In this document: positions 57,566-64,000 of the stretch, piece after piece | How the letters are laid out: each line of letters begins with the position of its first letter | How positions within the stretch are numbered: position 1 is the first letter of the stretch | Assembly: GCA_001600455.1 (NCBI GenBank) | Contig: BCKC01000004.1 | Coordinates: 4,390,915-4,454,914 of the forward strand | Length of the DNA: 64,000 nt | From: Endocalyx cinctus | Taxonomy: Eukaryota; Ascomycota; Sordariomycetes; Amphisphaeriales; Apiosporaceae | Direction of reading: 5' to 3' | Notes under the pieces: model-generated | Database searches by the model: none | Seen by the model: only the letters and a program-made list of their open reading frames with translations | Told to the model about the DNA's origin: nothing | Translations under genes and position numbers: made by a program

Positions 57566-58492
57566 ATGGCTACAACAAACCCCCAACCGCGCGCTGCCGG
57601 CGGATTAAGTTTCATGCAGGCGCTGTCCCCTCACGTCTATCTCTTACGTCCGCTACCCGACAAGACCACACCCGCATCCAGCGCCGATGCCCCGGCGCTG
57701 ATCGTCATCTTTGGCTGGATGAATGCTGGAAATGGCCCGCTCGCTAAGTATGTTCGGCAGTACCAGGCCCTCTTCCCAACATCTGCTATCATTCTCGTCA
57801 CCTGTACGTTCGCTGGTATGACCGTGCCGTGGCTGGGCATGAAAGAGGCCCGCACCACCGCCGTCACCATCCGCGCTATCCTCGAGCAGGATAAAGCCGA
57901 TACCTCTCCTCGTAGCGACGCCGATTCGAGCCCACACCCCCGCCTTCTACTTCATGTTTTCTCAAGCGCCGGCTCGACTATGCTATACCACCTCTACACG
58001 GCCTTGGCGACCACCGGCTCTCCGGACAAGCCCGAAAGTGCCGTCCTTCCCTTGCATGTCACCGTCTTCGACTCCACGCCCGCGCCGTTCTCCTACCAGA
58101 CCCTCTTGCAAGGCATTCTCGACGGCGCTCCTTCGGCGGCGGTGCGACTTGCCATCATCCCCTTCGCGTATCTCTACGTCGCCTTTGTGTGGGTGGTCGT
58201 TACGGTCTTACGACTACCCGACCATATCGGTGACCTCGGGCCGCGCGCACATAACGACCCGGCCCGTGTACATGAATCCAACCGTGTCTATATCTACGGC
58301 CCCGCCGACCGGATTACGCCGGCTGCAGCCGTAGAATCCCACGCGGATGAGGCAGAGGCACGGGGATTCCATGTAAAGCGAGAGCTCTTTAATGGAACGG
58401 GGCATGTGGCGCACGCTAGAAAGCACCCGGATCGCTACTGGGGTATCGTTAGACATGCTTGGGGGGAGACGCGGTTAGATTCGCGGCTCTAG
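57566..58492 (+). CDS. DUF829 (TMEM53/PaxU-like) alpha/beta hydrolase, copy 2
   Basis: Intronless. The ATG at 57566 (MATTNPQPRAAGG) gives 308 residues and is preferred over the in-frame ATG 120 nt upstream, whose extension does not resemble the family. Landmarks match copy 1: WMNAGNGPLAKYVRQYQALF, nucleophile turn HVFSSAGSTMLYH, Asp region VFDSTPAPFSY, a hydrophobic stretch IIPFAYLYVAFVWVVVTVL (possible membrane contact) and C-terminal GTGHVAHARKHPDRYW with the His. PaxU of the paxilline cluster is the best-known fungal relative, but its reaction is not settled. It is divergent from the MFS exporter and close to the PKS, so it may be a cluster member acting on the product. Copy 1 lies 47 kb away outside the cluster. 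Confidence 0.85.
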   Translation: MATTNPQPRAAGGLSFMQALSPHVYLLRPLPDKTTPASSADAPALIVIFGWMNAGNGPLAKYVRQYQALFPTSAIILVTCTFAGMTVPWLGMKEARTTAVTIRAILEQDKADTSPRSDADSSPHPRLLLHVFSSAGSTMLYHLYTALATTGSPDKPESAVLPLHVTVFDSTPAPFSYQTLLQGILDGAPSAAVRLAIIPFAYLYVAFVWVVVTVLRLPDHIGDLGPRAHNDPARVHESNRVYIYGPADRITPAAAVESHADEAEARGFHVKRELFNGTGHVAHARKHPDRYWGIVRHAWGETRLDSRL

Positions 58493-59710
58493 GGAACGGA
58501 AGGTGGGGGTGGGAATGGAACACGGACAGGCTAAGGTTGTACTAGGAACCTGTGTATTACAAGTGGATTGTTCGTTTCGGTCACCTTTTTTTCTTCCCTT
58601 TTTCCATCTGTATGCGAAATAATTCTTTACTACTACAGTATTTTACGTTTTAGTAGATAGATTGCTGTTAATCGAAAACAATCGAAATCTTCAATGAACC
58701 AACTCCCCGAGAGCCTTATGTTTTTTTCCGCCGTGCCTAAAAATAATCAATTATCAATTTATTCCAAAGGGTAACATTTAAGCTTAATTATTTCCGTACT
58801 ATACCTACTTCGTATTCAGAGGTCCACCTAGAAGATAGCTCTCTCTCGCTCGAGAGAGATGAGATAAGATGAGACATCAATTACCTAGTTAAGTATCATA
58901 CTAGATCATTTCATATATGCCGATCCAAAAAATAAACGCGCAGATAACATGGGTGGCTGCAGTAAGTCTTGCACTAATGTTCCAGACCTCTGAATAGGTA
59001 TAGCTTCAAATTGGCCATGTTCATACCTGCAGGCATGGTAACCCGTCGTTTAGGGGCCCAAAAAGTTGGTCTTTTGGTCGTAATGGCTCCTCTTGGCCTT
59101 CATAGGTGGTATATCCAGTTAAGGGCGGCGTTGAGCTCGGCGTTGGGGACGGCATCGAGGTTGCAATGGGGGCGAAGGAATGGAGAGGGAGCGCATTATA
59201 CCTTGAAGTACCTAATTATCTGGGCGGCTATTTTTTATTATTTTTTTCCCCCATGTAGTAGTGTGACGCTATTTACCGTTCTGATACGTCGAGATGTCTA
59301 ATTATTTCTGAAAATCAAGGCTCAAACCACTTCTTCGATCGCGTGATAGAGACATGTAAGTTGGCTACATTTAGATGGTTTGTTCAACTTGCACTCAGTA
59401 CATACCATACTAGCACTCTTTCTACTAATTAGGAAGTTACATATCACCACACCACCATCGTACCAAGTAGAAACGCTTCAGGGTCATAGTTGGCTAGACT
59501 TCTATGCCTCTTGTCGCAGCCTGGAGTGAGATGTGATATGTTGATTTAATCACTCAGTATGCCTTCCTGACTCACCTCGTCAGACTATGCTCTCTATCCT
59601 TCATATCTTCAGTCAAATTCTCACTCGCTTTTTCGGTCCTCTTAACTTCTTTACATCTCTTCCATACGATTCTCCGTCATCAGGCCTGCCAAACCGCCAT
59701 CGAGACAAAC
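58493..59710. other. Intergenic, 1.2 kb
   Basis: Between the DUF829 gene and the receptor gene, same strand. It contains CTCTCTCGCTCGAGAGAGATGAG-like symmetry near 58841-58865. The frame at 59011-59301 has no motif. Confidence 0.45.
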
Positions 59711-61394
59711 ATGCCTTCTATTCTTTTCGTTCTGGTCATGCTGGCGAGCCTCGTCTCAGGTCAACTACAAGATCTTCCTCGATGCGGCGTTCGTATCACC
59801 TAACAATATGCCCAACCTCATGTTTCCATAATGACTATTGCTGATAAGCTCGTTTTTACAGCTAGATTGCCTTAGTAGTGCAATCCTGAACTCGACCTGT
59901 GCGTCGACCGACACGACCTGTATTTGTACCAACGCGGCTCTCCAGGGCCAGGCACAACAATGCATCGTTGCCTCGTGCACTCTTCCAGAACAGTTGAGTA
60001 AGAATAATCTGACCGTGTCCCTTTTACCATTTGCGTTAGCCCTGCTCTGGATTTCGCTTCTGATGTCTTGACTCGGGTAGCCACACTCAACATTACTAAT
60101 GCTCAATGCGGTATCTTTTCGGGCCACAATCGCTCATGGTTCCCGCCGATGGTCGTTTTCCTCATCCTCGCTGGCATAATATTTCTCTTGAGACTAGTCT
60201 CAAGGATCGTTTGCCACACGAAACTCTGGTGGGATGATTTTGTCAACCTTCTGGCTACGGTAACGTCTCTCTTCGAACATAAACCACTTCCATAATAGCA
60301 TTAAACTCACTAGTTTATAGATTGGCTGTATTGGGTATTCAGCCGTTTGCTTCGTGACTGGCAACTTAGGCCTCGGTACCGAAATCTGGGCAGTGCCTCA
60401 AGAAAACATCACTACGCTTCTAGAGGTATTATTATCCTTATCTTCTAAAATGAAATGCTCCCAATCTAATAAAACCTAGCTGTCATACGCCGAGTTTTTA
60501 CTTTACAATTGGTGCCAAGTCACTCTGCGCACGTCTGTGTTGCTATTTTATATCCGCGTTTTCCCTATCGGGACTGCACCCCGCCGTATATTTTTGGCCA
60601 TACTCATCGTGAGCGACATTCTAAGTCTGGGTTTCGTATTTTTTGATATATTCCAATGCACGCCTATCAGCTACTTCTGGCTGCGATGGGACGGATTGCA
60701 CGAGGGTCACTGCATCAGCGCGAACAAAGTTACCCTTTCGGGGGCCATAATCGACTTGTTTTGGACCTTTGTCATTCTTGTAATTCCCTTACCATATGTC
60801 TTACGGCTGAAGTTACCGCCCTACAAAAAGTTCGCAGCTACGATCATGTTTGCTTTAGGATTACTGTGCGTTTGCAAAACCCGTCATGACCATTCATGAA
60901 GACAAACATGGTGTTCATTTTAACTAGCAAGACACTTACTGTGTACAGTACTATTGTTATCATGTCTTACCGGTTTACGACCCTCGAGGCCTACAACGTA
61001 GGCAAAAATCCAACGAGTAAGTCACTTATTCACACTTATATTCCATCAAAACAGCCATCTAACCCGTCGAACAGTCGAAGGCCTGGGTGTTACGCTCTGG
61101 TCGGGGCTTGAGCTGGACGTTGCCCTCATCTGTGCCTGCCTGCCAAGCGTTTACCCGCTGTTCCTCCTCGTGATCCGCCGTGGCCGGCCGCAACCCCCGG
61201 ATCCCGTTCCTAGCTCGTCCATTGTTACCATCGGTGGGTCTGGGGGCAAGCCGGCAAGGGGTTTAAAAAAACGCGGCTTGTGGTCATATCCTGGCATGAC
61301 AGGCTTGACAACAACCAGTTCACAGGACAAGAGCACAAACACAAACGCGCCAAAGGGGCAATACGTGGAATTGGAGGAGACATCAGCCCCTTGA
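59711..61394 (+). CDS. CFEM-domain seven-transmembrane receptor (PTH11-like)
   Basis: Seven exons (59711-59788, 59862-59997, 60081-60259, 60321-60425, 60480-60865, 60949-61016, 61075-61394) join in phase and give 423 residues. The signal peptide is MPSILFVLVMLASLVSG. The CFEM-like domain follows with eight Cys (RCGLDC, NSTC, TTCIC, QQC, ASC, NAQC). Then come seven hydrophobic helices with fungal rhodopsin/PTH11 landmarks: LRLVSRIVCHTKLWWDDF after TM1, CQVTLRTSVLLFYIRVFP, FFDIFQCTPISYFW and the TM7 ELDVALICACLPSVYPLF. A Ser/Thr-rich cytosolic tail (TTTSSQDKSTNTN) ends it. PTH11 in the rice blast fungus senses surface cues; this relative probably senses extracellular signals at the plasma membrane. 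No direct link to the metabolite cluster is evident beyond adjacency. Confidence 0.87.
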
Positions 61395-62990
61395 TTATAA
61401 TTTTTTGGAATTATATGTGACGTTATAAACACAAAGAGCACGCGGTAGTCTATAGGCCATTGAAAGAAATAAGGCTTGGATGGGAGTTTGTCGAATAGGA
61501 ATTTTTGATACAAGGCGAGTAACACATAAACTGGTTAGGTTTATTCTCCACAGGGGCGTTATGAAATCGAATTTTGATTGATTGACATGATTGTAATGCA
61601 GAAGTCATTGGATCTTTTTTTAGGGTAGAGTAATATTATGCTCTTCATGTCTTGATATGGAGGAGCTAAAGGCGGTAGAAATTGCTAAGATTCCCCAACT
61701 ACCTAGGTGTACTTAGTTCATAATTTCATCACATTCCTATGAAAATCTTTTTACATCTGCTTTCGGCTGTGGAAAGTGGCAGTGAGTGAACAAGCGAGAT
61801 TAGACAATACTGATGAAGAGGCTTCTACTTACCTTGGGTTGCGCCAAGGGCCTCGTACGCGAAGATGGGGTTTACTTACCCCCAAAAGCTGATGTTGGTT
61901 ATGCCTTGCAAACCCCCTGTAGGTCCATCCCCTGTGTAGCACCTAGGTACTTAAATAATTAGGTGTGTACCGATCAATCTATAAACGCAAGTAGATATTC
62001 TCTCCCGGGCCCTGGGTTACATGGTAATTGGCATATCCTTTACTTGAATGGAAGCAGAAAGCGCCTCTTTGGTTGTGATGCATAAAGTGATTGGGGATCT
62101 GAAATGGATGAGCCGGTAGGTATGGTGGCGACAAGTTACAACTGCATGATGGATGTCGGCAGCGCAGCTTTACACTTGTGCGGAAAATACGGATAGTTGG
62201 GGTAGAGGGGGACACATCGTGGGGGCTGAGTGGTTCGTCACCAGCTGACGAGCTGGAGTTGGCCAGTTAGCAAGAGGGGTAATAGAGAGGGGGCCAAAAA
62301 AAAAGAGCCATGCTACCAGACAATCGCAAGGTAAGAAAATTGCAACAACAGATACCAAGACATCGCTAATACGGTTTTACTGCGATGTAACTATAAGACG
62401 AATTTTTTGAACCAACGAACGCCGAGTGCTAATGTTAATACTGTAAATACAACCGTACTCCAGGCTGCTGAGACCAACACCTATGTCTCACCGAATAAAA
62501 TGCTACCATATAATCCTGAAATACGACTTTGACTCAATCGAATCAGTATGTGATGAAAAGCAAATAATACCCTACTTGATACTACAATCCTAAGGCTAAC
62601 TCCGCAGGTTAATTAATATCGTGATTGATGCCGAAATCTCGCCGACCTGTGTGGTGTCATTTGCGTCATTTGTATCATTAAGGCCGTCGTCTTGATCAGG
62701 CTGTCTACAGAAGTGCAGTCCATTCTATTTTAAAAACACACCCGGCACCTAGGTACTTTGGAATGTAACAGTACTCGGCAAATTAATCCGCGGTTCCATG
62801 GCTACCCCAATGCACACAGTGCATTATGCTCGGAGCCTGAAGAGGCCTGGTGGCTGCTCATAATAAGAAACTTCGCCTAGGCATTTCTAGCTATAATGAG
62901 TTCGGCTTCTTCCTCAACCAACATCTTCGACTTTTGACCTCAGCCGCTTCTCTTACACTATCATTCATCTACAGGCTAGCGAGGATAATC
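61395..62990. other. Intergenic, 1.6 kb
   Basis: Between the receptor and the right-hand P450. Frames at 61151-61525, 61979-62215 and 62170-62358 (minus) are motif-free. No RNA gene or repeat was recognised. Confidence 0.5.
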
Positions 62991-64000
62991 ATGTCGCTTT
63001 TCAGTTTGTTTTTGACTTTGGCTACTTATGCCACGGCCATATTAGTGTCTATAACTCTCTGTATCCTGGGTTACTACCTTGCCTTTGACCCTTTGAAACG
63101 TTTTCCAGGTCCGTTCATAGCCCGCTTTACGAATGCTTACGCTGGTTATCATGCCATTCGGCAGCGGTTACATCTACAGACCTATTCGGACTTGCAGCGA
63201 TACGGACCCGTATACCGCCAGGGCCCAAACCGCCTCGTCTTCAACACCGTGACCGCACTCCACGACATCTATTTGCACCCACGAGTCACCAAAGCGCGAG
63301 CATACCGCTACTCTTCGATCGAAGGTCAGGAGAACTTGCTCAGCACGCTAGACAGGCAGCGCCGGCGACAGAAGCGTAAGCTATACGGTCGTCTGCTTTC
63401 GGAGCGAGCTCTGAATGCTTTTGAGCCTACAATGCACGTTGAAACTGGCGTCTTCCTGCGCCAGCTCTTAGCAGAAGCCGGCACGGAGGGCCCTGTGAAC
63501 ATGACGCCGATGTGTGAGCGTCTGGTGACTGATGTGTCGGGCTTGCTGGCTTTTGGCCACGCCCTTGAGACGCAAGTAAAAAAGGACAATCGGTTTCTGC
63601 CCCCAGCTATGAGGGGCCGGTTAACGTTGGCCAATATATTTGGTGCGTCTCTCGTTGCTCTGTACCCCGAAATTTGTATTTTCTACTTACCTAAACTCTG
63701 GTCTGGCAGTGGCATGGCCCGCACTATCCCTCATCGGCCTACCCAAACTCCTCGTATGGTGGAATAAGGCTAAGTTTGAAGCGTTTCGGGCGCTACTAAT
63801 GCGCATTATTAGCACCCGCGTCGCTTTGCCTAGGGACGCTAAGACTGACTTCTACTCTGTCGCCACGACCGAAGCTGGAAAAGGTAGCGGGCAGCCGCCT
63901 CCCTTCGAAAACACGAAGGAGCTTTGGGGTGAAGCCACATTTCTCGTGCCGGCAGGTGAGTCGCCGTCTCCTTCTCGTCCTAGCCTATACCCCCCTTTCC
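62991..64000 (+). CDS. Cytochrome P450, N-terminal part (cut by window edge)
   Basis: Exon 1 (62991-63642) and exon 2 (63710-63955) join in phase; a GTGAGT donor at 63956 starts the next intron and the rest lies outside the window, leaving 299 residues. The ATG at 62991 (MSLFSLFLTLATYATAILVS) starts an ER anchor; an in-frame ATG at 62850 would add 47 residues ahead of the anchor and is less likely. The proline hinge is FPGPFIARFTNAYAGYHAIR and the C-helix WxxxR region appears as RRQKRKLYGRLLSERAL. The end ELWGEATFLVPAG is the beginning of the I-helix, so the AGxxT, ExxR and haem motifs are not visible. The family is recognised from the N-terminal pattern. It is a possible late tailoring enzyme of the PKS cluster or of a neighbouring one. 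Confidence 0.8.

Noticed and set aside
62850..62990. Upstream in-frame ATG as the start of the right-hand P450
   Set aside because: It would place 47 polar and mixed residues before the membrane anchor; the ATG at 62991 gives the normal P450 N-terminus.

Overview
This is a window from a filamentous ascomycete nuclear genome, most likely Sordariomycetes and possibly Xylariales. Support comes from genes broken by short GT-AG introns of about 50-160 nt, a highly reducing polyketide synthase, a CFEM/PTH11-type receptor, a fungal N-terminal-domain ankyrin protein, DUF829/PaxU-type hydrolases, and AT-rich blocks with C-to-T/G-to-A decay typical of repeat-induced point mutation (RIP). The lineage is inferred from gene content only.

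Left part (1-31 kb) is mostly core or scattered genes with long intergenic gaps. An ankyrin gene with an N-terminal Helo/STAND-type domain (1248-6681, minus) is split inside its coding sequence by a ~2.1 kb, extremely AT-rich element with matching terminal inverted repeats (3657-5746). Next come a GRF zinc-finger protein (7884-8608), a first DUF829 hydrolase (9171-10103), a small Cys-rich protein (10326-10586), two disordered proteins (13178-13909; 15475-19116), a secreted aspartic protease in seven exons (22552-24406), a short-form 6-phosphofructo-2-kinase/fructose-2,6-bisphosphatase (27406-28984) and a kexin-site secreted protein (30018-30798).

Right part (34-64 kb) is a secondary-metabolism region that is half alive and half decayed. 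Intact genes are a cytochrome P450 (34316-35916), a small secreted protein (38394-38845), a 13-exon highly reducing PKS of about 2,585 residues with KS-AT-DH-cMT-ER-KR-ACP (43793-52450), a DHA14-type MFS transporter (54606-56740), a second DUF829 hydrolase divergent from it (57566-58492), a CFEM-7TM receptor (59711-61394), and a second P450 that runs off the right edge (62991 onward). Decayed genes are a ketosynthase fragment of a different PKS (about 36620-37125, plus), a ketoreductase fragment of a PKS on the opposite strand (about 39289-39790), a GMC oxidoreductase with a 1-nt frameshift and truncated at a repeat (40214-41419), and an alpha/beta hydrolase with stops and frameshifts directly downstream of the intact PKS (43085-43732).

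Reading together: the PKS, MFS transporter, P450s and DUF829 protein could still form a working pathway. The hydrolase and the GMC oxidase next to the PKS have been lost, and a second PKS once existed here. All exon structures below come from reading splice sites and checking that the phases add up; none has transcript support.
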